A DNA stretch of 64,000 nucleotides from Dysidea avara (GCF_963678975.1 NC_089274.1:26573053-26637052), one strand, 5' to 3'; numbered from the stretch's first letter, positions 1 through 11,035 are shown. Made by a program: numbers and translations. Notes: a model not told the origin generated them from the letters alone.

Positions 1-231
1 ACCTTTTTTTACAGCTTGATTAGATATCACTTCTTTTTGTATTAGTATACTGCAAAGCCGGCCTATGGCTGGCTTTGGGGCTTTTTTAACCCATGTGTTT
101 TTTTCTTTACTACAGGAAGAAGAAAAGAACTTAAAGAAGAATTTTAGTACTTCAATTATTTTTGATTTTATTAGTAATTATACAAATTATATACATATAT
201 TTATTACATGCTCATTATTCCCCACAGGATT
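1..231. other. AT-rich flank with small hairpin
   Basis: No gene is visible. Positions 54-76 form a short inverted repeat (10-base arms with one mismatch and a TAT loop), followed shortly by a T run. It looks like a bacterial terminator, but nothing else here is bacterial. The sequence passes into the minisatellite near 232. Confidence 0.4.
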
Positions 232-2249
232 TTTTTTGCAGCTGATCTCTCTACTGGGTGACTTGAAATGTAGCTGAACTATATACAGGATAGTTTCTTT
301 GTAGCTGAACTCTCTACAAGGTAACCTCTTCTAGCTGGTCTCTCTACAGGATATTTTGTTTCTAGCTGAACTCTCTACAGGTGATTTGTTTGCAGCTAAA
401 CTCTCTACATGGTGGTGTCTTTATAGCCGAACTCTCTACATGATGGTTTCTTTGTAGCTGAACTCTCTATAAGGTGACTTCGTCTAGCTGAACTCTCTAT
501 AGGGTGATTTTTTTGTAGCTGAACTCTCTGCAGGGTGATTTGTTTGCAGCTGAACTCTCTACATGATGGTTTCTTTGTAGCTGAACTCTCTACAAGGTGA
601 CTTCGTCCAGCTGATCTCTCTACGGGGTGATTTGTTTCTAGCTGAACTCTCTACAGGTGAATTGTTTGCAGCTAAACTCTCTACATGGTGGTTTCTTTGT
701 ATGTAGCCGAACTCTCTACAAGGTAACTTATTCTCTACAGGGTGATTTGTTGTAGTTGAATTCTCTACAACGTGGTTTGTATGAGGCTGAACTCTCCACA
801 TGGCGGTTTCTTTGTAGCCGAACTCTCTACAGAGTGATTTATTTGCAGCTGAACTCTCTACATGATGGTTTCTTTGTAACTGAACACTCTACAAGGTGAC
901 TTCTTCTAGCTGATCTTTCTACAGGGTGAATTGTTGTAGCTGAACTATCTACAAGGTAACTTCTTCTAGCTGATCTCTATACAGGGTGATTTGTTTGAAG
1001 TTGAATTCTGTACAGGTGGTTTCTTTGTAGCTGAACTCTGTACATGATGGTTTCTTTGTAGCTAAACTCTTTACAAGGTGACTTCTTCTAGCTGAACTCT
1101 CTACGGGGTAATTTCTTTGTAGCTGAACTCTCTATATGATGGTTTCTTTGTAACTGAACTCTGTACATGGTAACTTCTTCTAGCTGATCTTTCTACTGGG
1201 TGATTTGTTTGCAGCTGAACTCTCTACATGGTGGTTTCTTTGTTGCTGAACTCTCTACAAGGTGAATTCTTCTACCTGATCTCTCTACAGGGTGATTTGT
1301 TTGTAACTGAACTCTGTACAAGTGCGTTTTTGTGGGTGATCTCACTGCAGGTTGATTTGTATGTAGCTGAACTCACTAAAGGGTGATTCTGCTTGTAGCT
1401 GAACTCCTTGCATTGTATCTAGTTTCTAACTGATCTCTCTACAGGGTGATTTGTTTGTAGCTGATCTCTCTACAAGTTGATTTGTGTGTATCTGATCTCT
1501 CTGCAGGTTGATTAATTTGCAGCCGATCTCTCTACAAGGTAATTTGTTTGTAGCTGAACTGTCTATAAAGTGATTTATTTGTAGCTGATCTCTCTGCAGG
1601 TTGATTTGTTTTAGCTGAACTCTCTACAGGGTGATTTACTTGTAGCTGAACTCCTTACATTGTGACTAGTTTCTAGCTGATCTCTCTACAGGGTGATTTG
1701 TTTGTAGCTGATCTCTCTACAAGTTGATTTGTGTGTAGCTGATCTTTCTACTGGTTGATTTGTTTGTAGCCGATCTCTCTACAGGGTAATTTTTTTGTAG
1801 CTGAACTCTGTACAAGGTGCTTTTTTGTAGGTGATCTCACAGCAGGTTGATTTGTTTGTAGCTGAACTCACTAAAGGGTGATTTGCTTGTAGCTGAACTC
1901 CTTACATTGTGTCCAGTTTCTAGCTGATCTCTCTACAGAGTGATTTGTTTGTAGCTGAACTCTCTATAAGGTGATTTATTTGTAGCTGAACTCCTTACAT
2001 TGTGTGTAGTTTCTAGCTGATCTCTCTACAGGGTGATTTGTTTGTAAATGATCTCTCTACAAGTTGATTTGTGTGTAGTTGATCTCTCTGCAGGTTGATT
2101 TGTTTGTAGCCGATCTCTCTATAGGGTAATTTGTTTGTAGCTGAACTCTCTATAAGGTGATTTGTTTGTAGTTGATCTCTCTGCAGGTTGATTTGTTTTA
2201 GTTGAACTCTCTACAGGCTGATTTGTTTGTAGCCGATCTCTCTACAGGG
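232..2249. repeat. Minisatellite, 31-34 bp units (left part)
   Basis: About 60 degenerate head-to-tail copies of a unit built from GTAGCTGAACTCTCTACAGG followed by GTGATTTGTTT. Units vary by substitution (GAACTC or GATCTC, CTACAGGG, CTGCAGGT or CTACAAGGT) and by small indels. Higher-order patterns recur, such as units with TCCTTACATTGTG. Open frames inside it are by-products of the periodicity. The same array resumes after the hAT element, so this was once one locus of about 3.1 kb. Confidence 0.95.
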
Positions 2250-4860
2250 TAGAGCTGGGCGGTACACAAATTTTTAAGTCGGTACGGTATTTTATAAAAT
2301 ATCACGGTATAAATAGCTATCTCGGTATTTTGTCAACACATAGTCACATACAAACATCCTCATACAAGTATAGTAATAAGTCATGTTTAGTTATCTCAAG
2401 TGTAACAACAAACAGTATACTAGGATCAATTATATGTAATTGCTTTTACTGTAGACTGACTGTCACTTCTTCTATAAGTTTTTAGCTAAAAATGTCAGCA
2501 TGTTGACCTTAGCTGGTTTTAGACATGTACGTTTATGTGTAACAATATTCCCAGATGTGCTAAATGTGCGTTCTGAAGCACTGCTTGATGCACATATACA
2601 CAGGAACTTCTTAGCCATCAATGCTAAAACTGGAAACATCTGTTGATTACCCTTCCACCAAAGAAGTGGACTGTCATCAATGTCAAGCTGAGGGGTTTGG
2701 AGATACTTCTCCAGTTCACGGGAAATCCTTTCCTTTGGGCTTAGACTAGAATCTTCATTTCCTGAGGACACTAAATCTTTCGGTCTGCTTTTATTTAACA
2801 ACTCAGATAACTTCCTTCGCTTAGCAGGAGGATCATTTTCACTTGTTTGATCAATGTCAGTGACTTCACCAGAATCTTCTTGTGACTGTGGCTTCAGCAA
2901 GGCACAAACTTCCTCTTCATTTAGTGCTTCATCCGTTATCCTCTCTTTCACACTTGCCACGTTACTTGCACTCATGTAATCAGCTTTGAAACGAGGATCC
3001 AGCGTTGTAGCCACGTCTAGTAGCATATTGATTTCATCGTTGTCACAGTACTTTTCTGTGAGGGATGACTTGATTCTTTCCTTGATATCTTTTGTTAGTG
3101 TAGTATCATTATTCTTTACAGCCAAAGCTTCAGTGTTAAGGTGATGTAAGAGTGGTTTAATGTATGACACTGTGACGTAGTCTTCCCCAGAGACGCTGTC
3201 TGTTAGGTCTGCAAGTGGAGTAAGAGCTTTGTTTACCGACTCCAAAACTTCAATATCTTGCCATGTGGCAATCAGGTGAGCAGTTTTACGGTCGTTGCTG
3301 AGAACTTGACGTACTGCCTTTTCTTGTTCCAAAACCCGCCCAACCATTGCTTGCATTGATCCCCATCTTGTTGCACAGGACTAGTGGAACAAGTACTAAC
3401 ATTACCACATACACCTATTACACTGTTAAGCACAATGGATTTGTAAACCAGGCATGTTACACATGTAATCAAATACCAGTGTATGTATCCTTTTACAAGT
3501 AAAACCAACCACTCCCAAAAGTCCTAATGAAACCACACCACATTGTCACATGACTCACATGCTTGGTTTACAAAACGTCATAACATATGTGTAGACTATA
3601 TTTGTGCGTCATAGTATTGTTAACATGTAATAATGTACCTATTTACAATTGTAATCAATTTATTTTATTAAATGTATGCACTGTATATATTACCGTAATC
3701 AGTGAATGCTGCGGAAGCTCCATCTCTGATTGCACTCTAGATAGCTCACTTTTCTTCTTCCAACTATAGGAAAAAGCGGACACTATTTTCTTACACACAC
3801 CCACAGCTCGACTCAGTCTTGGATCATCCTTTAAAGCATTGGTTACTGAAAGATGCAAATTGTGTCCAAAACAAGCCAATCTGGTCATCTCTAGCCTTTC
3901 AGCAGCACTAATAATATTACTTCCGCTATCTGTAGTCAGACAAACTTGGTGTGCTTCTGGAAGGCCCCAAGCCTCCAGTGTTACTTGGATAGCCTCAGCT
4001 ATGTTCTCACCAGTATGTTGTTCTGGCATAAACATGGTTTGTAAACAACGACTGCGCAGCTCCCAGTTTCGATTGATGAAGTGAACAGTGTAACTAATGT
4101 ATGGCTCATTTGTAGCACTTGACCATAAATCTGTGGTAGCAGCAAAGTATCCTGCCTCTTTCACCTCTTCTAATTCCTTGTTTACTGCTTCCCTTGTCTT
4201 GGCATACAGTGCTGGCAGTGCAGTTTGGGAGAAATATTTTCGGCTAGGCAACTCGTACTTCGAATCAAACCGCTCCGAATCCTTCCTTCTCTACCGTATG
4301 AATCGGCATCATGTCTTTTGCAATGCAGTACGACACACTGTCGGTTAATTCTTGCCATCTTTTACTACCACGACCATATATCGCTGCCGACTGGTCAACA
4401 ACTTTCAGTTTTGCCTGTCCTTGAGATCTTTTCGAACTTTTATCCTTCGCCTTTTTCTTCTCCTGCGCTTCTATCAGCTCTGCATACTGCTTCGGGTGGT
4501 GCCTCTTGAGATGCGTTAACAGATTAGAGGTGTTCCCGCCTTTTGCTAATACTGGCTTCTTCGTACATCCGCTCGTGACACGACAAATGGCCTTTTCAGA
4601 ATTAATCGGCTTCCCATCTTCACCCGCTTCAAACCCAAAATAATTCCACACTAATGACGTCGAGTTTTCCTTCGAAACCAGTTCACACATTCTGAAAACA
4701 AGGGCGAGAACAATGGCGCATAATCACTCACGTGTCGAAACGTACACCGGTATTTTACGGTATACCGGTTTCTCGGTATTAAAATTATAGCTCGATATCG
4801 ATACCGGTACAAGTAAAATACCGTATTATCGATTAAATACCGGTATACCGCCCAGCTCTA
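2250..4860 (-). mobile_element. Complete hAT DNA transposon
   Basis: The element is 2,611 bp long with 15-bp perfect terminal inverted repeats, TAGAGCTGGGCGGTA at the left and its reverse complement at the right. An exact 8-bp target duplication, CTACAGGG, lies at 2242-2249 and 4861-4868. An 8-bp duplication is diagnostic of the hAT superfamily. Subterminal DNA is rich in short CGGTAT/ATACCG repeats, typical of transposase binding regions. The transposase gene lies on the minus strand. The target is itself a unit of the surrounding minisatellite, so the insertion is younger than the array. Confidence 0.95.
2472..4690 (-). pseudogene. hAT transposase (ZBED-like), one intron, one frameshift
   Basis: Three collinear minus-strand segments make one transposase. 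The first (4690-4265) carries a BED-type zinc finger with a normal NTSNLLTHLKRHH end, but its first cysteine pair is spaced unusually. The second (4251-3694) holds the catalytic-core region, with aspartates in TTDLWSS and TTDSGSN. The third (3380-2472) ends in the hAT dimerisation region (LLWWKGN, ASSSASERTFSTSG, ending near FLAKNL). A GT-AG intron at 3381-3693 joins segments two and three in frame at the family's usual TRW motif. Between segments one and two, around 4265-4290, the frame shifts by one base, so the copy is probably dead or carries a sequence error. Total length of about 640 residues fits ZBED-type hAT transposases. Confidence 0.88.
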
Positions 4861-4868
4861 CTACAGGG

Positions 4869-5990
4869 TTATTTTTTTTGTAGCTGAACTCTCTACAAGT
4901 TGATTTGTGTGTAGCTGATCTCTCTGCAGGTTGATTTGTTTGTAGCCGATCTCTCTACAGGGCAATTTGTTTGTAGGTGATCTCTCTACAGGGTGATTTT
5001 TTTGTAGCTGACCTCTCTTCAGGGTGATCTGTTTCTAGCTGATCTCTCTACAGGGTGATTTGTTTGTAGCTGACCTCTCTTCAGGGTGATTTGTTTCTAG
5101 CTGATTGCTCTACAGGTTGATTTGTTTGTAGATGAACTCTCTACAGGGTAATTTGCTTGTAGCTGAACTCCTTACTTTGTGTCTAGTTTGTAGCTGATCT
5201 CTCTACAGGGTGATTTGTTTGTAGCTGAACTCCTTACATTGTGTAGTTTGTAGCTGATCTCTCTACAGGGTGATTTGTTTGTAGTTGATCTCTGTAAAAG
5301 TTGATTTGTGTGTATATAGCTGATCTCTCTGCAGGTTGATTTGTTTGTAGCCGATCTCTCTACAGGTAATCTGTTTGTAGCTGAACTCTCTATAAGGTAA
5401 TTTGTTTGTAGCTGATCTCTCTGCAGGTTGATTTGTTTTAGCTGAACTCTCTACAGGGTGATTGCTTGTAGCTGAACTCCTTACATTGTGTCTAGTTTCT
5501 AGCTGATGTCTCTACAGGGTGATTTTTTGTAGCTGAACTCTCTTCAGGGTGATTTGTTTCTAGCTGATCTCTCTACAGGTAGATTTGTGTTGATTTGTTC
5601 ATTGCTGATCGCTCTAAAGGTAATTGATTTGTTGCAGTTGAACACCCTGCAAAGTGTTTTGTTTGTAACTGATCACTCTAAAGGGTAATTTGTTTGTAGC
5701 TGAACTCTCTCCACAGTGACTTGTGTGTAGCTGAATTCTGTGTAACTGAATTCTCTAGAGAGTGACTTAATTGTAGCTGAATTCTCTACACAGTGCATGA
5801 CTTGTTTATAGCTGAACTTTCTTCAGTGTGACTTGTAATGTTCTGAATCTCTATAGTGGTATATTTGCTTAACTCTCCACATGGTGACTGTCTTCTTGCT
5901 GAACTGTCTATAAGATTAACTGTTTGCAGCTGAACTCCCTACAGAATAACTTGTGATGTAATAAAATTCTATAATGGAGTAAATAAATTA
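4869..5990. repeat. Minisatellite, 31-34 bp units (right part)
   Basis: This continues the array interrupted by the hAT element: the same GTAGCTGAACTC/GATCTCTCTACAGGGTGATTTGTTT-like units. They become more degenerate after about 5570 and dissolve into unique sequence near 5990. Confidence 0.93.
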
Positions 5991-6216
5991 GCCGAATGCT
6001 CTATTAGGGTGACTGTTCTATTAGAGTATCTCGATCTCGCATTTGCTACACGGAGTTGGCTTTCGAATCATAACTCAGTGGTTCGTAATCCGATTCTACT
6101 GTACTACTGCAAGGACTTTCTATGAAGATTATTCCAGCTATATACCGATTTTCAGCTCATTGCTCTAAGCGGTTTGCCTAGTAGGCGTGAAAACTAATAC
6201 TTTTTTATTCATAAAA
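5991..6216. other. Intergenic; contains the CTCTAWTAGAG motif
   Basis: No gene. Two copies of the recurring motif family lie at about 6000-6040, in the orientation GACTGTTCTATTAGAGTATC. The rest is unique AT-rich DNA that resembles the upstream part of the repeat that follows. Confidence 0.5.
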
Positions 6217-6810
6217 ATCGATCGCGTAATTGTGACACAGGTTGGGTTTTGTGTCATATCTCCATGGTCTTTATCTCGATTCCTTTCAAACCACCAAAAG
6301 GCACTCCTACGATGGTTACTCCATCTACATAGCAATTGTCAACTCATTCCATGAAGCGGTTTACCCTGTAGGCGTGACAACAAATCGATCTTGTTTTACG
6401 CGAATAATCGGTCATAACTCCTGAACCATTCATCGGATTTGTACCAAATTTGATGCTAGGATTCGCCTTTGGACTCCCTTTCTGTGTGCCAAATTTCAAG
6501 GCGATCGGAGCACGCGTTTGCTTATTATAGCAATTTTTGCAAGTGTGCGAAAAGACGAAGAAGAAAAAAAACGAAACTTTGGCAGCTCGTATCTCGGAAA
6601 TGGCTGGAGCGATTTCCTTCAAATTTGGAATGTAGACTCCCTTGGCTGGCGGGCAACTGTGTAGCAAATTTGGTTCCAATCAGATAAGTGATCACCGAGA
6701 TACAAAGGTGTGAAAATGACGTTTTCGTTCTTCCTGTCAATATACTCACGGTGTGGCGCGCCGGCTTCTTGGGCCGCACGACACACTACCGTGTGTCTTG
6801 ATAATTGGGG
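6217..6810 (+). repeat. Dispersed repeat family A, copy 1
   Basis: This roughly 590-bp segment is clearly homologous to 8788-9366. Shared landmarks in order are TTTATCTCGATTCCTTTC-like, GCGGTTTACCCTGTAGGCGT, CTTTCTGTGTGCCAAAT, a purine-rich AAGAGGAAGAA-like tract, TCGGAAAT..GGAGCGATTT, and a very conserved 3' block of about 75 bp. That block runs from TTCTTCCTGTCAATATACTC to a hairpin, GACACAC-TACC-GTGTGTC, then TTGATAAT. No terminal inverted repeats are visible. The open frames inside are not conserved as proteins. Class unknown (SINE-like, Helitron-like or other). Confidence 0.8.
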
Positions 6811-6990
6811 CGCTTGGCACCATTTCTTTTGGTATGTGTGGATTGCAAAGGTGCTTTTTGATTCAAAATGCTGTGTAACGGGTTGAACATAGCTGACAAC
6901 GGATACTCTACTTTTCAGATGATAACTGATGTAGCTGGGGTGCGTGGCACCATTTCGGATGCAGTATGCGTGGGTTCACCAGTCATAATA
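6811..6990 (+). repeat. Dispersed repeat family B, copy 1
   Basis: This shares several blocks with about 28430-28605: CTGTGTAAYGGG..TGAACATAGCTGA, CTGGGGTGC, GGCACCATTT-like, and GTGGGTTCACCAGTCATAAT near the 3' end. It lies directly after family A copy 1. No coding potential is recognised. Confidence 0.6.
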
Positions 6991-7055
6991 ATTATTTACA
7001 AAAAAAGTTAACAAACAAGCAGCGCACAAAAAATTTTTTGGAATTTTCAACTAGA

Positions 7056-7244
7056 TTTAAAAAGCACTGAAACAAGCTGGAGTAGTCCATGATATTAAAT
7101 CACAGTAAAGCAATAAGAAGTGTTATATCCCTACTGTGCATTTCCAGTGTGGTATCTTGAGCACTGTAGGGATATAACACTTCTTATTGTTTTACTGTGA
7201 TTTAATATCATGGACTACTCCAGCTTGTTTCAGTACTTTTTAAA
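7056..7244. repeat. Foldback MITE, family C
   Basis: The element is 189 bp, almost entirely two inverted arms of about 80 bp. The outer ends are TTTAAAAAG and CTTTTTAAA. The arms run through GAAACAAGCTGGAGTAGTCC and meet near GTAGGGATATAACACTTC around a short spacer. Half copies occur at 12338-12412 and, more diverged, at 56949-57030. No coding capacity. Transcripts would fold into a long hairpin. Confidence 0.9.
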
Positions 7245-7281
7245 CCAGGCGCACGCCCACAGCGGGCATGCGCCTGGTTTA
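7241..7281. repeat. GC-rich palindrome abutting MITE
   Basis: Inverted arms of about 18 bp (TAAACCAGGCGCACGCCC and the near complement) surround a 4-base loop. It directly touches the right end of the foldback MITE. A related GCGCCTGGTTT string recurs near 7968. Confidence 0.8.
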
Positions 7282-7301
7282 CTGTAATTGTTTCCGTAAA
7301 A

Positions 7302-7357
7302 GTGTGTGTGTGTACCTATCTATCTACCTATGTACCTATGTACCTATCTACCTATGT
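7302..7357. repeat. Microsatellite GT then TACCTATS
   Basis: A short (GT)n run is followed by imperfect tandem TACCTATC/TACCTATG units. Confidence 0.85.
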
Positions 7358-7589
7358 TTGTCCGTACGCACCCACGTGAGCAAAATCGTTTAATAACGGT
7401 AAAAGCAGCTTTTACGTAAGAAGTAAAAGTGAAATGAAGTCTGTATTAAACTTCTGCACAGGTGAACTTTGCTCTGAGGTGGTTTCTTTTCGGCGGACTG
7501 AAATACGGGTGTGGTGACTTTCCTCAGACTACCTTCCCCTTAAGGTTTTCAGGCATTTAGCAACTGAAAAACAACGGTGCAGGCCTCGT

Positions 7590-7815
7590 ACACTGCCAGG
7601 AATAGCCTATCGCTTCGAGTTGAAAGGGGGCGTATCCCTTACGTACGCGAACGAAAATGAAGAGCAGCTTTGAGGCTTTGTCGAGAGAATTTGTGGGAAA
7701 AAACACGTTAGTCACACTATAAAACAGTTTAGAAGATAGTTTTGTGCGTAATATGTTGGTTAAAGCGGTTTATTTAACAAACGCTTCCTTAGCAGTGCAT
7801 AGCAACGTAATTGAA
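7590..7815 (+). repeat. Dispersed repeat family D, copy 1
   Basis: This matches 11340-11550 and 24320-24545. Shared blocks are GAAAGGG near the start, ATGAAGARCAG-like, GAGAATTC, a TATAAAACAGTTTAGAAGAT-like block, GTGCATAATTTG-like, and CTTCCTTAGCAAYGCATAG. All three copies are on the plus strand. Confidence 0.7.
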
Positions 7816-7979
7816 CGAATTACGAATATTTCATGAATTACGAAATACGAGAAATAGCTAATTATATTATCAAACTACCCTATTGTAAAGTAGTAATACA
7901 TAGTTGGTTAATTCATAGTAGTATATACTGTCTATAGTTATTCCAGATGAGTTAGCTAGCTGCTTGGCGCCTGGTTTTT

Positions 7980-8787
7980 AGAAGTAGCATAACATCAACT
8001 TGTTATCGTAGTGCTATGGTCCCTACTCTAGTAGAAAATTCCAAAAATTTTTGTGTACTTGTGATAATAGTAGCACATAGCTATAGCTTTATGTGGTTTG
8101 CTTAACACATCATGCGAAAAAACACAAAGAATGTCATGAAGGAAAGCATGCTACCAGTTTGGATAATGATGAAGTGAACAAGAGAAACAGCTAGTGCAGA
8201 GGTGGATCTAGGGAGGGCTCAAAGGGTTCCATGGAACCCCCATTTCGCAGACGCCTATCTGAGTCTTACACTCCTCTGTGGAAGATCGGCTATGCCAAAC
8301 AGAGGAGTTTAATCAAAAATCAAAACCAGTCTAACTGCTGACAGAAAACTAAACTCACTTATCAATCAAAGAAACACTTATTATTAGATATTATATGACA
8401 AAACACTTACTTCTACCTTTGTTTACAGCGATAATAACAAAACACTTGTCTCTGATAATATTGGACAGCTCACTTAGCACTGCAATGTCTGCAACATGTG
8501 TCCACAGGTGTACACGTTATGCAATACTATATTGCATAATGTTGCCACGCCCCTGGATTGAAGCCCTACTATCGATGAAGAACCTTTACTGGTACAGAAG
8601 GATAAACAGCGCATGCATTGTATGTTTATCAATATGCCAAAGGTTTCTTTGTAAGTGAATTTGATAAACTTGTCTAGGCTTCAATGTATAGTATCGGTAT
8701 CGGCAAATAATTTCAGTACAAATACTCGTATCGGAAATATTGGTAAAAAGTGGTATTGGTCTATCTCTATTTTTTATTAGCTAATCT
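7980..8787. other. Gene-free stretch with possible MITE ends
   Basis: No convincing gene. Around 8205-8260 the text (GGTGGATCTAGGGAGGGCTC and a run of CCCC) resembles the ends of short DNA elements, and 8540-8660 shares about 40 bp (a TGCATTGTATGTTTATCAA-like stretch) with 57980-58020. The open frame across 8395-8658 has no recognisable domain. Confidence 0.4.
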
Positions 8788-9366
8788 CGATTGCATAATT
8801 GTTACATACTGTTGGTTTTTTCTTTTTATCTTCCTGGTTTTTAGCTCGATTTCTTTCAAACCACAAAGGGTTTGAGGTTCAATAGTTAACCTATTTACCC
8901 ACCAATTTTCAGCTTCTTTCCATAAACGGTTTACCCTGTAGGCGTGACAACATATTGGTGTTATTTATCGTGAATAATCACTAATAACTCTTTGCCTGTT
9001 CATCATATTCCAGCCAAAGTTGGTACAGAGATGTGCCTTTATACCTCCCTTCTGTGTGCCAAATGTCAAGGCAATTGGATTAGGTGTTCGAGTTTTATAG
9101 CAGTTTTTGTAAGTGTACGAAAAGAGGAAGAAACTAAGCCAACTTTTGAAATCGCATATCTCGGGAACGCTTGAAGCGATTTCGCTCAAATTTGGAATGT
9201 GGAGTACTGAAGTTGGAGGGCGTGTCTACAGCAAAAATTGTCAAAAGCAATACAGAGCTACGTAGGTACGAAAATTGCGTTTTTGTTCTTCCTGTCAATA
9301 TACTCACGGGTGTTGCGCGCCGGCTTCTTGGGCCGCACGACACACTACCGTCTGTCTTGATAATCA
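8788..9366 (+). repeat. Dispersed repeat family A, copy 2
   Basis: Second copy of family A, diverged in its body (many substitutions and indels) but nearly identical to copy 1 over the last 60-75 bp. One hairpin base has changed (GTGTGTC to GTCTGTC), which weakens the stem. The copies end together at CTTGATAAT. Confidence 0.8.
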
Positions 9367-9374
9367 CTACCCAG

Positions 9375-9480
9375 TTGTAGCCCGGTCTACATTTCGTATG
9401 TAGCCCGGCTAACTGGACTACACACGAAATGTAGCCCGGGCGGCTCCTTTGATCTGAGGTGTGAAAGTGTTACATATACA
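9375..9480. repeat. Dispersed repeat family E, copy 1
   Basis: A palindromic cluster of GTAGCCCGG and CTACATTTCGTATGTAG-type blocks, then GGCTCCTTTGATCTGAGGTG and AAGTGTTAC. The same order recurs at 16440-16530. Confidence 0.7.
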
Positions 9481-9847
9481 GTGAAACAGTAAGAAGTATG
9501 ATATCTTGATAGATGAGAACTGTGTAAATGTTCAAAAATTCCAGTCTTATTACCACAAGTTCAACCGAACTGTGATATGTCACTCTTCACTATGATAAAA
9601 CACCTCTAGAAAGTTGGAATTTACTGCATCAGTGTATATGTGGTGTTTGTAAGAACCTATGACATTTAGTACAACACACCATAGAAGGAAGCATGCATGT
9701 CAAACAGCAAAATCTTGTCTTTGTTGGTGTGTAGTGATTTGATTACTCCTTGATCAAATTCAAATGCATCAATAAAATATCAGTTTGTGTGCCATTGTAT
9801 AATCTTGGAGAAAACAGTTGGTTTTACCTATTTTTATTGGCAAATTT

Positions 9848-9919
9848 CCTTGTAGTTTACTATATCCTTGTAGTTTACTATATCCTTGTAGTTTACTATA
9901 TCCTTGTAGTTTACTGTAT
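9848..9919. repeat. Tandem repeat, 4 x 18 bp
   Basis: Four head-to-tail copies of CCTTGTAGTTTACTATAT. The last has one substitution. The unit is a multiple of three, so an open frame runs through it, but nothing suggests a real protein. Confidence 0.95.
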
Positions 9920-10041
9920 GGTAACAGTCAAGACCTGTTGTGTTGGCTGTCATTTAGCATGGTAAATATCATTTCAAATTGTCATTTTGTCCTGTAAAAG
10001 ATTACTGGATTACTGATGGCATGGTTTACTGTAGAATGACA

Positions 10042-10089
10042 TAGTAGTAGGAGTAGGAGCAGGAGCAGCAGCAGCAGTAGCAGCAGCAC
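10042..10089. repeat. Trinucleotide-like AGY/GCA tract
   Basis: Imperfect AGT/AGG/AGC triplet repeat passing into GCA repeats. Confidence 0.85.
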
Positions 10090-10449
10090 AGTTTGAGATA
10101 CGCATCCATACAAACTCCTTTATCAGAGTGCACATGATCATAGAACCAGCCAGCATAGGAGCTTACCAGTAAAATGAGTGTATCCATTGACTGGACTGGA
10201 CTACCTTACTGGACTAGCTTAGTTCTAATTCTAATACCACTTTCAATTGCCATAAGTGATTAGCTACACGACCATCACCTTATACACACTCTCAGGCTAT
10301 ATATTTTCTTACATAGTAGAAGTGCTTGTACCTAATTGCAGAGTCTAGTTTTATTGGTCTTTTCACAGCAAGAGTTAAAAAATATTATGAACTATAAAGA
10401 CAGGATAGCCCAGTTGCATGTAAGGGAAAGTATTTTAATTGATCTTTTA

Positions 10450-10555
10450 CAGGTTTTTGCAATTGAATTCGTCGCCTTTGCAATTGAATTCGTCGGTTTT
10501 GCAATTGAATTCATCAGTTTTGCAATAAAATTCGTCGCGTTTGCATTACAATTCA
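10450..10555 (+). repeat. 21-bp tandem array, forward orientation
   Basis: Five units of TTTGCAATTGAATTCGTCGG-type sequence, each 21 bp and each containing or derived from an EcoRI site. Because 21 is divisible by three, an open frame with a seven-residue period (FAIEFVx) is maintained; this is probably passive. The inverted counterpart lies at 10838-11035. Confidence 0.9.
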
Positions 10556-10837
10556 TCATAAACAAAACGGCTCCGAGAAACCAACCGTTCATTAAGAGAT
10601 GAATTATTTACGCCATGGAGAATTACACTTGAGACACTAGAAGGTAATTACACCATGAAGTAGTACACTTGAGACACTAGAAGATAATTGGAGCTGGTAG
10701 CTTGCTTGTGGTTGCTGGATAGGCTGTAGAGGAAGAATTATTGCCTTATATAGAGTTGTTTACTACTGTTGTACTTGAACAAGTTCTTGTAGCAGCTGCT
10801 ACACCATGTTTTTGTGTTTTCTCCAGCTGCCATTCTT

Positions 10838-11035
10838 GTTAAACGAATTTAACTGCAAAAGCGATGAATTCTACTGCAAAAGCGACAAATTCTATTGCAA
10901 AACTGACGAATTCAATTGCAAACGGGACAAATTCAATTGCAAACGAGACCAATTCAATTGCAAAAGTAACGAACTCAACTGCAAATGGACGAATTCAATT
11001 GCAAAGTCGCCGAATTCAATTGCAAAAACCTGTAA
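10838..11035 (-). repeat. 21-bp tandem array, inverted orientation
   Basis: About nine units of the reverse complement of the 10450-10555 unit (GCAAAAGCGACGAATTCAAT-type), mostly 21 bp with one 20-bp unit. The two arrays face each other across about 280 bp and could pair as a large hairpin. The cysteine-rich seven-residue frame (CKSDEFN-like) is suggestive of LDL-receptor class A spacing only by chance. Confidence 0.9.

Noticed and set aside
54-100. Rho-independent terminator
   Set aside because: Hairpin followed by a T-rich stretch, but the window is eukaryotic and no upstream gene exists.
559-801. Open frame within the minisatellite
   Set aside because: Its peptide is only the translation of a 31-34 bp tandem unit; frames shift wherever unit length changes.
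232-2249. CRISPR-like array
   Set aside because: The units are contiguous degenerate repeats without unique spacers, in an animal genome.
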